From CALAGB01 sp963713965 (lineage in GTDB: Bacteria; Chloroflexota; Chloroflexia; Thermomicrobiales; Thermomicrobiaceae): a stretch of 64,000 nucleotides of DNA. The notes below the pieces were generated by a model. That model did no database searches. It was given only the letters and a program-made list of their open reading frames with translations, and was not told the origin of the DNA. The position numbers were made by a program, and so were the translations under genes. Of the stretch, positions 23,670 through 33,204 are shown piece by piece. How positions within the stretch are numbered: position 1 is the first letter of the stretch; the number at the start of each line of letters is the position of its first letter. The stretch lies in the NCBI GenBank assembly GCA_963713965.1, contig OY970217.1, positions 2,666,001 through 2,730,000 on the forward strand. The letters run 5' to 3'.

Positions 23670-26669
23670 TTGTTCGTGCCGATAGGGGCAGCGTTGTACG
23701 AGGTAGGTGACCCTGCCAACGCCGACGTCGGACTGCGCATCACTCTCCTCGGTGGTTTTCGCATCTGGGTCGATACAATCGAGATTCCAGCCAGTTCCTG
23801 GCGTTTACAGAAGGCGAGAAGCATCATCAAGCTCCTGGCCCTTACGCCAGATTTGAGCATGCATCGCGCCGAGCTCATCGAGCATCTCTGGCCTGAATTC
23901 GATCCCGTCTCCGGTAACAACAACTTGCATCGAACGTTGCACGCCGCACGACGTGCGCTCGGCTCGGTCGGCAGTCCGCACAACGGGTCGCCAACTCTTC
24001 TGCTTCAAGGTCCGCGGGTGGTGCTCGATCCTGGCGGGTTGCTGTGGGTCGACGTCAGGGCGTTCACCGAGGCCGCACGAAGGGCGCGAGCCGACGGGAG
24101 CGTTCGGAGCTATCTTGACGCGCTCACCCTCTATTCCGGCGAGTTGCTGCCGGAGGATCGCTACGACGATTGGGCGGCGGGACTGCGGGAGACCCTTCGC
24201 CACGAGCGTATTTCTCTCCTTTCAGGTCTGGCAGATATCTATCAATCTCGCAATCAACTGGCCGCCGCGACCGATACCCGCGCGGAAATCGTGCAGGAAG
24301 ATCCGTTTGATGAAGAGGCGCAACGTCTCCTCATGCGTGACCTGGCGTTGATTGGCCAGCGAGGTCGAGCACTGGCCCAATTTCATGATTTGCGAACGAC
24401 ACTGAAAGAGATTGACGAGGTCCCCAGCGCCGAGAGCGAGGAGCTCTATCGTGACATCCTGGCGCGGCGTTTCCCATCCGACGGAGAGCGTGAAACGTCG
24501 GATGCACCGCGAGTCACACAGAGATCGAGCCTCCCTGCGCCGCTCACCAGCTTTGTCGGGCGCGACGCGGAACGGGCCGAGCTCGTCGATTTGCTGAACC
24601 CGAGTGGAGATGCTCCACGTCTCGTGACGCTTACCGGGACAGGTGGATCTGGCAAGACCCGTCTTGCGTTGATCGTCGCTTCAGAATTGGCCGATTCCTA
24701 TGAGGACGGGGTCTGGTTCGTCGATCTGTCGCTAATCTCTGATGTTGACGCCCTGCCAGTTACGATCCTATCGGCCCTTGAGATCCCAGAGTCGTCCGGC
24801 AATCTGATGGTCGACGTCCTCATCGAAGCATTGCGCGACAAATCCGCGCTGCTGGTCTGGGATAACTGCGAGCATCTGATGGATGGGTGCGCAAAGCTGG
24901 CGCGTCACGTCCTCCTCCAGGCGCCAAACGTGCGAATTCTGGCCACAAGTCGACAGCCGCTGGGTATGCACGGTGAAGCGGTCTGGCGGGTTCCCCCGTT
25001 ACCGATACCTGACGAGATGACTCAACGATCGGCATCCTTCTCGGACAGTGCGATCGATCGACTCTCTCACAACGCATGTGTGCGACTCTTTTGCGAGCGT
25101 GCCCGACTAGTCAGATCCGGATTTGCGCTCACACGGGAAAATGCCGCGGCTGTAGTGAGCATCTGTCGCCAATTGGATGGTATCCCGCTCGCGATCGAGC
25201 TGGCGGCCGCTCGAATGGGAATGATGTCGGAGGGAGCCCTGTCCGACCGGCTCGACCGATCGCTACACGTCCTGGCGAGCAGCGGTGTGGCGCTCAATGA
25301 ACGCCAACGCACCCTGAGCGGTACCCTCGACTGGAGTTACGGGTTACTTTCCACGTCGGAACGAGCACTCTTTCGCCGTCTAGCGGTCTTTGCCGGCGGC
25401 TGGACGCTCGAGACCGCCGAAGCCGTTTGTGGCGATGAGGAGCTCGACGTTCTTCGCGTTTTGGGACTTCTGGCTGATCTGATCGACAAATCGTTAGTGC
25501 AGTTTCAAGCAGGCTCGTTTGGTGGTCGCTACCAACTGCTTGAGGTTGTTCGTCAATACGCCGCTGAGCGCCTGGAAGAGAGCGGAGAGGCCGAGCAACT
25601 GCGGCGTCGACATGCGGAGTTTTTCGTCGGTTTCGCGGAGGTGGCTGAGCCTGCCCTTCGTGGGCCTGAACAGACGGTTTGGCTCGATCGCGTCGACCGC
25701 GAGTACGCCAACATCCGCTCGGCAATAAGCTGGCTCGTGTCGCAAGGTGAGCTAATCATGGCGTTGCGACTGTCGGGCGCAATCTGGTGGTTCTACTTCA
25801 TGCGCGGCTACTACACCGAGGAATCTGAACGACTCATCCGTCTGCTCGAGGGGGCCGACACCATGGGAGTCAACGTCCAGCCCGCTGTGCGGGCCAAGGC
25901 GCTCCTTGCCGCGGGAGCACTTGCCTGGAAGCGAGAGGAGTTAACTGTGGCACGGTCACTCCTTGAGGAAAGCGTCGCGATCGGGCGGAATCTCGGTGAT
26001 TCAGAGGGGACGGCTTGGTCACTCAGTTTCTTGGGTCACGTCGCCGGTTCGCAACATGACTACGAGATGGGAGTCAGATGTGCGCAGGACGCGATTGAAC
26101 TCTTCCGTAGAGCAGACAATCAGACTGGTCTCGCGCGCGCGTTGAACGCCCTAGGTGAAGACGCGCGACGCGAAGGGAACGACCATCAGGCAGAGGTCTA
26201 CTATCGTGAGAGTCTCCAGATCGACGAGAGGACCGGTAACCGCGCCGGAATGTGCCTGCGCTTGCACAACCTAGCCTACGTGGCGCTCCATCGCAGGCAG
26301 ACGAAACAGGCTGCGCGGATGTTCGTCGAGGGGCTGAAACTGGCGGAGGAGCTTAAGGCTCAAGACTACGTCGCGGCATGTTTGGAGGGGATCGCCGCAA
26401 TGGAATCGATTGCCGGCCCAGCCGGACTTTCGTTGGAGCTCTTCGGTGCGGCGGAGTCCCTGCGAAAGGCGCTACACGTGCAGATCGACGTCGCGGACCT
26501 GCCAGAACACGAACATTACGTGGACTGTGCTCGAAACCGCCTGGCACCTGACGAGGCGGAACGTGCCTGGTACACAGGGCTCAATACCGATCCCACGGAT
26601 GCTGTCCGTATTGCCACCGATGCCGTCGCATCCGTTATCACAGGTGTTGGCGAGGTCTACGACGCATGA
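23670..26669 (+). CDS. SARP/AfsR-type regulator with BTAD, NB-ARC and TPR domains
   Basis: 999 residues. Residues ~20-115 are an OmpR-like winged helix (LLGGFRIWVD ... LIEHLWPEFDP). Residues ~125-270 are a bacterial transcriptional activation (BTAD) domain. From ~290 a NB-ARC ATPase follows, with Walker A GTGGSGKTR near residue 325 and Walker B ALLVWDNCEH near 394, then TPR-like helices to the end. AfsR-type proteins are ATP-controlled transcription activators. The start is uncertain: no ATG is in frame nearby, TTG 23670 is used, and GTG 23676 is possible. The stop at 26669 is followed at once by a hairpin shared with the convergent gene. Confidence 0.9.
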   Translation: MFVPIGAALYEVGDPANADVGLRITLLGGFRIWVDTIEIPASSWRLQKARSIIKLLALTPDLSMHRAELIEHLWPEFDPVSGNNNLHRTLHAARRALGSVGSPHNGSPTLLLQGPRVVLDPGGLLWVDVRAFTEAARRARADGSVRSYLDALTLYSGELLPEDRYDDWAAGLRETLRHERISLLSGLADIYQSRNQLAAATDTRAEIVQEDPFDEEAQRLLMRDLALIGQRGRALAQFHDLRTTLKEIDEVPSAESEELYRDILARRFPSDGERETSDAPRVTQRSSLPAPLTSFVGRDAERAELVDLLNPSGDAPRLVTLTGTGGSGKTRLALIVASELADSYEDGVWFVDLSLISDVDALPVTILSALEIPESSGNLMVDVLIEALRDKSALLVWDNCEHLMDGCAKLARHVLLQAPNVRILATSRQPLGMHGEAVWRVPPLPIPDEMTQRSASFSDSAIDRLSHNACVRLFCERARLVRSGFALTRENAAAVVSICRQLDGIPLAIELAAARMGMMSEGALSDRLDRSLHVLASSGVALNERQRTLSGTLDWSYGLLSTSERALFRRLAVFAGGWTLETAEAVCGDEELDVLRVLGLLADLIDKSLVQFQAGSFGGRYQLLEVVRQYAAERLEESGEAEQLRRRHAEFFVGFAEVAEPALRGPEQTVWLDRVDREYANIRSAISWLVSQGELIMALRLSGAIWWFYFMRGYYTEESERLIRLLEGADTMGVNVQPAVRAKALLAAGALAWKREELTVARSLLEESVAIGRNLGDSEGTAWSLSFLGHVAGSQHDYEMGVRCAQDAIELFRRADNQTGLARALNALGEDARREGNDHQAEVYYRESLQIDERTGNRAGMCLRLHNLAYVALHRRQTKQAARMFVEGLKLAEELKAQDYVAACLEGIAAMESIAGPAGLSLELFGAAESLRKALHVQIDVADLPEHEHYVDCARNRLAPDEAERAWYTGLNTDPTDAVRIATDAVASVITGVGEVYDA

Positions 26670-26673
26670 AAAA

Positions 26674-26692
26674 GGGAGCCAAACAGGCTCCC
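26674..26692 (-). terminator. Rho-independent terminator for the secreted DPBB protein gene
   Basis: GGGAGCC-aaaca-GGCTCCC is a perfect 7-bp stem. On the minus strand it is followed by TTTTT and lies 24 bases after the stop codon at 26717. It may also act on the plus-strand regulator gene, although the T-run there is poor. Confidence 0.8.
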
Positions 26693-26716
26693 AATTCAAT
26701 CCACGAAACTACTGTG

Positions 26717-27943
26717 CTACTTCATCCACCCTTGCGCTCGTAGCATCTCATCTACGAGCAGACCCTGAGTGATGTCGCCAGGCTGGCCCGCCTTGTCCGG
26801 CCACCATTCGAGTCTGGAGCGTTCGAACATCTGCGCCACGTACGTCCGACCATCAGGCGTCACTCCTGAATATTCCTGCGTGATGGGATAGCCAAACGTC
26901 TCAACGCCGCCGTACTCTGTCCAATACGACAAGAAGCCATTCGCCAGCGAATGCTGCGTCTGCGGGAAATAGACAGAGCTGGCCGAGTTGTCGAACGGTG
27001 CTACGGTCTTCAGCGCCGATTGCGGCACATACGCGTCGTATCCGATCAACCCGGACGTCACGACTGGTTTGTCTCCGGTATTCGGCAGGTTCAGCTCCAG
27101 AATTTGCCGTTCGAAGTACTGCACGATCTTGACGGACCCGTCGAACGAGACCTCCCGGAAGACTTCGCTTATCGGCAAGCCGATGTTGCGCCAGCTTCCA
27201 TGCGCCCACCAATAGTCCATGATCGGTTTGGGCACGTTGTGCTGCGTCTCGGTGATGTAGCCATAGAGTGACGAATCCTTCGGGGACGCTGGACCGAGCG
27301 GAGGTTGTTGACCGTAGTAGACGGTGGGAATGTCTTCGTAGCCGCTGGGCAGGGAAGGCAGCGATTCCAACGTTGGATGGGCCGGTTGCATCCACATGAA
27401 AGTGACGCTGACCCAATCGGATTCCTTCATGCCCAGATCGGCAAACGTCCCGTCGCCGATGTCGATCCCGGCCGGGATCTGTACTTTACGTCCTTTGCCA
27501 TCCAGCCCATTGTTGTAGTTATCGTAGTAGGCCGCAGTCGCTTCCGGCGTTCCTTGCGGCAGGTTTGGATACTTGCGCTGGGCCGGTGGGTCCCAATAGT
27601 TATCGTCGATGTTCCACGGACCGACGTCCCAAACGGGAGCGGTCACGGTTGTGCTGCCGTATTGGATGCGTACCTCGAATTCATTGCCATCTTTGCTGGA
27701 GAGCGCGCAAACGCACGGCAGCGCAACGAAGTGATCGTTCGGCTGGATCACATGTCCGGTGCTGGTGGTGCCCCCGACCAATCCCTCCCGCGTCGCATAG
27801 ACGCGGAAGGTGGCGGCGACCGGCGAGGTATCAGTGGCGGCCGCAACGTTGCTTGTTGGAATCGTGACGAGAGATAACGCGGTGCTGACAATCATGAAGA
27901 AAGCCAGAACGAGATGCGTGGGGACCCATCGTCCCTTCCCCAT
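26717..27943 (-). CDS. Secreted double-psi beta-barrel protein with YF..T.H/FG.P. repeats
   Basis: 408 residues. The signal peptide covers about residues 1-36 (LVLAFFMIVSTALSLV then NVAAA). Residues ~40-185 contain an RlpA-like double-psi beta-barrel pattern (GHVIQPNDHFVALPC; VWDVGPWN). Two C-terminal repeats follow, each with an aromatic-x2-T-x-H start, a YW-containing helix, (F/I)G(Y/L)PI(T/S) and a YFER or FERS ending (LGFP-like wall-binding repeats frequent in Chloroflexota). An extracellular cell-wall-associated role is likely. AAGGAGG lies 6 bases before ATG 27943. It is divergent from the transketolase operon across a 263-base gap with no visible gene. Confidence 0.82.
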   Translation of the reverse strand: MGKGRWVPTHLVLAFFMIVSTALSLVTIPTSNVAAATDTSPVAATFRVYATREGLVGGTTSTGHVIQPNDHFVALPCVCALSSKDGNEFEVRIQYGSTTVTAPVWDVGPWNIDDNYWDPPAQRKYPNLPQGTPEATAAYYDNYNNGLDGKGRKVQIPAGIDIGDGTFADLGMKESDWVSVTFMWMQPAHPTLESLPSLPSGYEDIPTVYYGQQPPLGPASPKDSSLYGYITETQHNVPKPIMDYWWAHGSWRNIGLPISEVFREVSFDGSVKIVQYFERQILELNLPNTGDKPVVTSGLIGYDAYVPQSALKTVAPFDNSASSVYFPQTQHSLANGFLSYWTEYGGVETFGYPITQEYSGVTPDGRTYVAQMFERSRLEWWPDKAGQPGDITQGLLVDEMLRAQGWMK

Positions 27944-28206
27944 TCGTACCTCCTTGAGGCGTGGAATCGTCGATTTGCTTTATATCATGAGCCGTTCGAG
28001 GGCGGCAATCGGATATGCGTCGCGGCTCTGCACAACTAACGGGTATGTCCCGAAGCGGTTACGCACTTGCGACACATCGCAAACCCGTGGATGATCGGTA
28101 GTGAGTGTGCCGGAGATGCGACCGCGCGCTCCCTCGGCTTCGGGGCAACAGATGTGCGACATCAATCCAGGTATCGCATCACCGCGACAGTAGGAGGATG
28201 TTCAGC

Positions 28207-29061
28207 ATGGGAGATCAGCAATCCACCAATCGTTCCGGAACAGCGACGTTTGACGTGGATCGCCTCACGAATCTGGCGCGTACGCTCCGGCGTGAGGTGC
28301 TCGAAATGACGACCGCGGCGGGCTCGGGACATCCGAGCAGCTCATTCTCGGCCGTCGAGATCTTATCGGCACTCTATTTCGGAGGGATCCTTCAATACGA
28401 TTCGAAGAACCCGCATTGGCCCGAGCGCGATCGATTCATCCTGTCCAAGGGCCACGCCGCGCCGATTCTCTATGCGGTTCTGGCGGAAGCGGGCTACTTT
28501 CCGAAATCGGAGCTCAATACGCTACGAAAGCTCGGCAGCCCGCTCGAAGGGCATCCGAACATGCGGCGCCTGGCCGGCGTTGAGGCCTCGACCGGCAGCC
28601 TCGGACAGGGGCTTTCGATCGGGCTGGGTCACGCGCTGGCGGCGCGGAGCGCCTCTCGACGCTATAACGTCTACGTCATGATGGGTGACGGCGAGATCGA
28701 AGAGGGGCAAGTCTGGGAAGCGGCCATGGCCGCGGCAAATCTCAAGGCCGGCAACTTTATCGCGATCGTCGACAACAATGGTTACCAGCAGACGACCGCC
28801 GTTTCGCACTTGACCGACCCATCGCTATACGCCGAAAAATGGCGCGCGTTCGGCTGGAAAACGGTCGAGATCAACGGGCATGACCTGAACGAAGCACATC
28901 AGGCGCTCGCGCGGGCCACGGAGTATGAGGATGGGCCATTCGCCATCGTGGCGCACACCGTCAAGGGGAAGGGTCTGAAGTTCATGGAGACCGACTTCAC
29001 CTGGCACGGGCGCGCCGTTCCTAAGAAACAGCTTCAAGAGGCATTGGAGGAGATCGGATGA
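28207..29061 (+). CDS. Transketolase N-terminal (TPP-binding) subunit
   Basis: 284 residues corresponding to the pyrophosphate-binding half of transketolase. AAGSGHPSSS, SKGHAAP and the thiamine-diphosphate motif GDGEIEEGQVWEAAMAA ending IVDNN are visible. Transketolase moves two-carbon ketol units between pentose, triose and hexose phosphates. The ATG at 28207 is chosen over 28198 because TAGGAGG would directly abut the latter. Its stop overlaps the start of the C-terminal subunit (ATGA), so the subunits are made together. Confidence 0.93.
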   Translation: MGDQQSTNRSGTATFDVDRLTNLARTLRREVLEMTTAAGSGHPSSSFSAVEILSALYFGGILQYDSKNPHWPERDRFILSKGHAAPILYAVLAEAGYFPKSELNTLRKLGSPLEGHPNMRRLAGVEASTGSLGQGLSIGLGHALAARSASRRYNVYVMMGDGEIEEGQVWEAAMAAANLKAGNFIAIVDNNGYQQTTAVSHLTDPSLYAEKWRAFGWKTVEINGHDLNEAHQALARATEYEDGPFAIVAHTVKGKGLKFMETDFTWHGRAVPKKQLQEALEEIG

Positions 29062-30017
29062 ATCTTGGTACAACCGTAGGTCTCCCCATGGGGAAAGCCA
29101 CTCGAGATGCGTTTGGCGAGGCGTTACGCGCCATCGGTGCCGATCGCCCCGATCTCTTCGTGGTCGATGGTGATGTGGGCAACTCGACGCGCACCGAATG
29201 GTTTGCTCAGGATCACCCCGATCGTTTCTTCAACGTCGGCATCGCGGAGTCGAACCTGGTGAGTGTTGCCTCCGGACTGGCGGCCAGCGGTAAGACGGTG
29301 GTCGCGGCCAGTTTCGCGGCCTTCCTGCTCTGCAACGCGTTCGATCAGATCCGTATGGGAGTCGCCTTTCCGCACCTCAACGTCAAGCTCGTCGGCAGTC
29401 ACGCCGGGATCAGCATCGGCGAGGACGGTCCGTCGCAGATGGGAATCGAAGACGTCGCTCTTGCCTGCACCCTGCCGGGGTTTGCCGTGGTTGTGCCGTC
29501 CGATGAGCATCAGACGCGCGCCGCAGTGCACGCGCTGCTCGATTTCGACGGCCCCGCGTATCTACGCGTCGGCCGACCGGCAGTGCCGAAGATCTACGAC
29601 GAAAACGTCCAATTCGAGCTCGGTAAGGCCGTCACCGTGCGAGATGGTACCGACGTAACGTTGATCGCCAACGGCATCATGGTCGCCGCCGCGCTCGATG
29701 CCGCCGAGCAGCTCTCGGGGCAGGGCGTTAGCGCTCGTGTGCTCGACATGCATACCGTCAAGCCGATCGACGAAGATGCAATCGTCGCCGCGGCGCGTGA
29801 GACGTCGGGTATCGTGGTGGCCGAAGAGCATCTGCATCATGGTGGGCTCGGGAGCGCGGTGGCCATGGTGGCCGGTCGGAAACAGCCGTGTCCGATGCGG
29901 TTCGTTGATCTCAAAGACGCCTACGGCACCTCCGGCGATGCGGACGCGCTGCTTGAGCACTTTGGCCTGACGGGTGAGCACATCACCAAGGCTGCCCAAG
30001 AGCTTCTGGGAAGCTGA
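29058..30017 (+). CDS. Transketolase C-terminal subunit
   Basis: 319 residues containing the pyrimidine-binding and C-terminal transketolase domains. ATRDAFGEAL, the conserved Glu segment FFNVGIAESNLVSVASGLA, GSHAGISIGEDGPSQMGIED and the C-terminal domain with IVVAEEHLHHGGLGSAVA are visible. It forms the active enzyme with the upstream subunit, with which it overlaps by 4 bases. Together with rpiA it makes an operon for the non-oxidative pentose phosphate pathway. Confidence 0.93.
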   Translation: MNLGTTVGLPMGKATRDAFGEALRAIGADRPDLFVVDGDVGNSTRTEWFAQDHPDRFFNVGIAESNLVSVASGLAASGKTVVAASFAAFLLCNAFDQIRMGVAFPHLNVKLVGSHAGISIGEDGPSQMGIEDVALACTLPGFAVVVPSDEHQTRAAVHALLDFDGPAYLRVGRPAVPKIYDENVQFELGKAVTVRDGTDVTLIANGIMVAAALDAAEQLSGQGVSARVLDMHTVKPIDEDAIVAAARETSGIVVAEEHLHHGGLGSAVAMVAGRKQPCPMRFVDLKDAYGTSGDADALLEHFGLTGEHITKAAQELLGS

Positions 30018-30033
30018 TCAACACGATGCGACG

Positions 30034-30744
30034 ATGAGGGACGTGTCACAGGAACAAATCAATCGAGAAAAGCAGGCGGCCGCGCAGGCGGCCGCCGAGA
30101 TGGTCCGCTCGGGTATGGTCATCGGGCTCGGCACCGGATCGACGGCTGAGTTCGCCATTCACGCGCTTGCCGAGCGTGTCGCTTCCGGTCTCAAAATCGT
30201 CGGCATCCCGACGTCCAAACAATCTGAGACCCTGGCGCGTTCCTGCGGAGTTCCGCTGACCGATTTTCAGTCGGTCGATCGCGTCGACCTGACCATCGAC
30301 GGTGCCGATGAAATCGAGCCGCGCACGCTCGCGGTCCTCAAAGGCCGGGGTGGCGCGTTGGTGCGCGAAAAACTCGTGGCCAGCGCCTCTGAAAGCATGG
30401 TCATCATCGCCGATTCGAGCAAGGTCGTATCTCAGTTAGGAAGTCATCACTCGGTGCCGGTTGAGGTCCTCCCGTTCGGTTGGCACATCCCTTCGAAACG
30501 ACTGACCGAGCTTGGCGGAAACGTCGCCTTGCGAACGATCTCCGCCGGCAACTCCCCGTTCGTCTCCGACAACGGCAACTTGATCCTGGACGTCGCCTTT
30601 GGCCCGATCGATGATCCCGAGCGGCTAGCGGCATCGATCAAGGCGATTACCGGAGTCGTCGATCACGGGCTCTTCATCCGTCTTGCCGATCAGGCGCTGG
30701 TTGGAACAGACACCGGCGTAAACCTCCTCACGCCCAAGCGATAG
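30034..30744 (+). CDS. rpiA: Ribose-5-phosphate isomerase A
   Basis: About 236 residues. RpiA signatures are all present: GLGTGSTAEFAI (substrate phosphate loop), TIDGADEIE and LKGRGGALVREK (catalytic Asp/Glu and Lys regions), and the closing DHGLFIRLADQALVG. It interconverts ribose-5-phosphate and ribulose-5-phosphate. The start is not certain: ATG 30034 has no obvious ribosome site, while GTG 30043 has GATGAGGGA just upstream. It follows the transketolase gene by 16 bases in the same operon. Confidence 0.93.
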   Translation: MRDVSQEQINREKQAAAQAAAEMVRSGMVIGLGTGSTAEFAIHALAERVASGLKIVGIPTSKQSETLARSCGVPLTDFQSVDRVDLTIDGADEIEPRTLAVLKGRGGALVREKLVASASESMVIIADSSKVVSQLGSHHSVPVEVLPFGWHIPSKRLTELGGNVALRTISAGNSPFVSDNGNLILDVAFGPIDDPERLAASIKAITGVVDHGLFIRLADQALVGTDTGVNLLTPKR

Positions 30745-30789
30745 TCGGCCCGCGATTCTTGTCTCACTGTCAACGCCATGCTAAGATCT

Positions 30790-30810
30790 ATGTACGTACA
30801 TCATGTACGT
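30790..30810 (+). promoter_or_regulatory. Palindrome plus direct repeat upstream of LysM gene
   Basis: ATGTACGTACAT (30790-30801) is a perfect 12-base palindrome. Its half-site ATGTACGT recurs at 30803-30810, 13 bases on. It lies 35-55 bases upstream of the LysM/C39 start, where an operator overlapping a promoter would sit. The bound protein is unknown. Confidence 0.45.
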
Positions 30811-30844
30811 GCAATAGACCCACTTCAACAGACGGGAGGTTGCC

Positions 30845-32188
30845 ATGTCGCAAGAGCGAGCGGGCGGTGGGGACGGCTTGGTCGGGCTCTATGCCGAGCG
30901 CCTGCGCTATCGCAACGAAGTTCAAGCTGGCATTGCGTTCACGCCAAGACGCTCCTCCGGTCTGCAGCAGTTCGGTCGTCGGACGTCACTCCGGTGGCGA
31001 TTCCCGATGCGGCGGAGCGCCGCGGTGTCGGCGGTTCTGGCGAGTGCCCTAATGGTTGGATCGCAGGCGGCTTCGGCGGCCACGTACCACCAGGTGCAGC
31101 CAGGTGAGACGCTGAATGAGATTGCGGACCAATACGACGTACCGGTCGACACGATCGTCCAGCTCAATAATCTCTCCAATCCCAACCTGATCGTTTCCGG
31201 AACGACGTTGACGATTGCCACCGACGCGCCCGATGGCTCCGGTACGATCACGTCGACGGATGTGCGCCAACACGTCGTTGTGCCTGGCGAGACGCTGAAC
31301 CAGATCGCCAATCAGTACGGCATGACGGTCGACTCACTGGCGCAGGTCAACAATCTGGCCAATCCGAATCTGATACTGCCGGGCACATCGCTGAAGGTTC
31401 CGGCCATTTCGTCGACTGCGACCTCGTCCGCCACTGTCACCAGCAACCTGGACAATCCGACGCTCCATCTCGTCGCGGCGGGTGAGACGCTGACGCAGAT
31501 CGCCAAGCAGTACAACGTCAGCCTGGCGGCGCTCGCCAACGCCAACAACATCACCAATCCCAATATGATCGAAGTTGGTGATCTGTTGCGTGTGCCTGGT
31601 GGCGCTCCCGCGACGCAAGACAGCTCGACCAAGCTGCGTGCGATGCCGATCAAGCAGCAGGCGTTGCCGTTGAGCTGTGAAGCCGCCGCCGTCAGTATCG
31701 CGACCGCCTACTGGGGGAACCAGGTCTCGGAATGGGTCTTCATCGAGAACGTTCCGGAAAACCCGAATCCACACTTGGGCTTCCGTGGGGATATCACGGG
31801 CGCGTTTGGCGGCACCGACAACTATGGTGTCTATGCTGAGCCGTTCCAGTCAGTCCTGAGCAATTACGGCTTCGGGAGCGACGCCTTCTACGCCAACGGC
31901 AACGCCAACTTCTTGAAAGCGCAGCTCGACCAGGGGCGGCCGGTCGTCGTCTGGATGACCAACCTGGCGTCGGTTCAAACGCGCTCGTATGAGACGGTGG
32001 ATAGGAACCGCTTCGCGCTTGTGCCACAGGAGCACGCCGTGGTCGTCTATGGCTATGACGACTCTGGTGTCTCGGTGGCAGATCCAGGTGACGGAAGCTA
32101 TCGCACGTTCTCGTGGGACGACTTCATGCGTTCCTGGGGCTACTTCGACGGCATGTCGTTGGTCGTCTACCCGCAACAGCAGCAATAG
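30845..32188 (+). CDS. Exported triple-LysM protein with C39-like peptidase domain
   Basis: 447 residues. An unusually long basic N-region (~55 residues) precedes a signal-like hydrophobic segment (~60-80, ending QAASAAT). Three LysM repeats follow at about 82-126, 143-187 and 202-247, each with P-G-E-T-L-(N/T)-(E/Q)-I-A. Residues ~262-445 form a papain-like C39_2 domain with Gln-x5-Cys in QQALPLSCEAAA, His in EHAVVVYGYDD and Asp in DPGDG. It probably binds peptidoglycan and cleaves a wall peptide or protein. GGGAGGTTGCC precedes ATG 30845; ATG 31010 would give a conventional signal peptide but lacks a site. A strong terminator follows. Confidence 0.88.
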   Translation: MSQERAGGGDGLVGLYAERLRYRNEVQAGIAFTPRRSSGLQQFGRRTSLRWRFPMRRSAAVSAVLASALMVGSQAASAATYHQVQPGETLNEIADQYDVPVDTIVQLNNLSNPNLIVSGTTLTIATDAPDGSGTITSTDVRQHVVVPGETLNQIANQYGMTVDSLAQVNNLANPNLILPGTSLKVPAISSTATSSATVTSNLDNPTLHLVAAGETLTQIAKQYNVSLAALANANNITNPNMIEVGDLLRVPGGAPATQDSSTKLRAMPIKQQALPLSCEAAAVSIATAYWGNQVSEWVFIENVPENPNPHLGFRGDITGAFGGTDNYGVYAEPFQSVLSNYGFGSDAFYANGNANFLKAQLDQGRPVVVWMTNLASVQTRSYETVDRNRFALVPQEHAVVVYGYDDSGVSVADPGDGSYRTFSWDDFMRSWGYFDGMSLVVYPQQQQ

Positions 32189-32202
32189 CGAAGGATTCAC
32201 AG

Positions 32203-32239
32203 CGGCGTTCGGAACGGGGACTTCCCGCTCCGAACGCCG
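32203..32239 (+). terminator. Terminator hairpin after LysM/C39 gene
   Basis: CGGCGTTCGGA (32203-32213) pairs perfectly with TCCGAACGCCG (32229-32239), with further inner pairing, followed by TTTCGTT. It begins 15 bases after the stop codon. Confidence 0.8.
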
Positions 32240-32360
32240 TTTCGTTGTGTGCGGGAACCGGCGATTCTGCCCTGCGACAATCCATCCGCCTGCGCGAATC
32301 GTAAACAGTTCACATGGGATTAGGGTGTTGCAGTGGTTCTGGAACTTGAGGTCGACAAGC

Positions 32361-33110
32361 GTGGAGAGGGCATCAACGGGATCAGAGTCGGAGCCCGGTT
32401 GGTCATGTGAAGCGGTTCAGCCGATGTTCGCCGCCGCGGCGATCGGAGCGCTCGACCCGCCCGAATTGGATGGTGTTACTCGCCATCTGCGCCACTGTCG
32501 ATCGTGTCGCCTGGAGCTCGAGCGGTTCGCCGACACCGTGGACCTTCTCGGGTTCGTTACACCACAGCTCCAGCCTTCGCCGTCGCTCAAGGCGGCGATC
32601 TTATCCGGGATGGAGCCACAGCAGCCACTCCGTCTGACCTCGCGCCTTACCTGGGCTGCTTCACTGGCGGCGGCGCTGCTGGCGCTGCTTCTCGCGGGGA
32701 GTCTGGCGCTTCAATTGCACCTCGTTGGCGGCGGAACCTCGTCACATACTCCCGTCGCCCAGAATGCCGCGACAACGCAGCCACAACTCGTCTGGTATGA
32801 CCTGACCTCCACCACATCCGGAGGATCCGCCAGCGGAACACTCTGCGCCCAACAGGATGGCGGAGTGGCCTGGTTGATCGTCGAGAGCCTGCCGCAGCTC
32901 CCGGCCGGCAAAACCTATCAGGTCTGGCTTACGCATGGTGATCGACGCGTCAGCGCCGGCACGTTCACGGTCGATGATCGTGGGCGCGGCTTTCTCACTA
33001 TTCATCTCACCCAGCCGATCGGAAATTACTCAGTTCTCGGGGTAACCGACGAGCCGATGGGCGGGAGCCCGGAGCCGACCGGTCCACGTCTCCTCAGCGC
33101 GTCTCTGTGA
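32361..33110 (+). CDS. RskA-type anti-sigma factor (no sigma gene adjacent)
   Basis: 249 residues. The N-terminal zinc-associated anti-sigma motif is visible: Cys-Glu near residue 15, then HLRHCRSCRLELE. A single membrane helix at ~103-122 (AASLAAALLALLLAGSLAL) follows, then an extracytoplasmic RskA domain with VWYDLTS, LPQLPAGKTYQVWLTHGD, VSAGTF and LGVTDEP. Such proteins hold an ECF sigma factor at the membrane until regulated proteolysis. No ECF sigma gene is beside it, which is unusual. GTG 32361 is chosen because it retains the full zinc motif and has GAGG 8 bases upstream. Confidence 0.82.
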   Translation: MERASTGSESEPGWSCEAVQPMFAAAAIGALDPPELDGVTRHLRHCRSCRLELERFADTVDLLGFVTPQLQPSPSLKAAILSGMEPQQPLRLTSRLTWAASLAAALLALLLAGSLALQLHLVGGGTSSHTPVAQNAATTQPQLVWYDLTSTTSGGSASGTLCAQQDGGVAWLIVESLPQLPAGKTYQVWLTHGDRRVSAGTFTVDDRGRGFLTIHLTQPIGNYSVLGVTDEPMGGSPEPTGPRLLSASL

Positions 33111-33204
33111 AGGGCTTTGACGGAACGGATTGGCGTGCAATTTCCGAGAGAGCAGCCCATGGTTAGCCGGGCCTCAATCCTGAAGCTGTTTGCCGCATCA
33201 CGCG

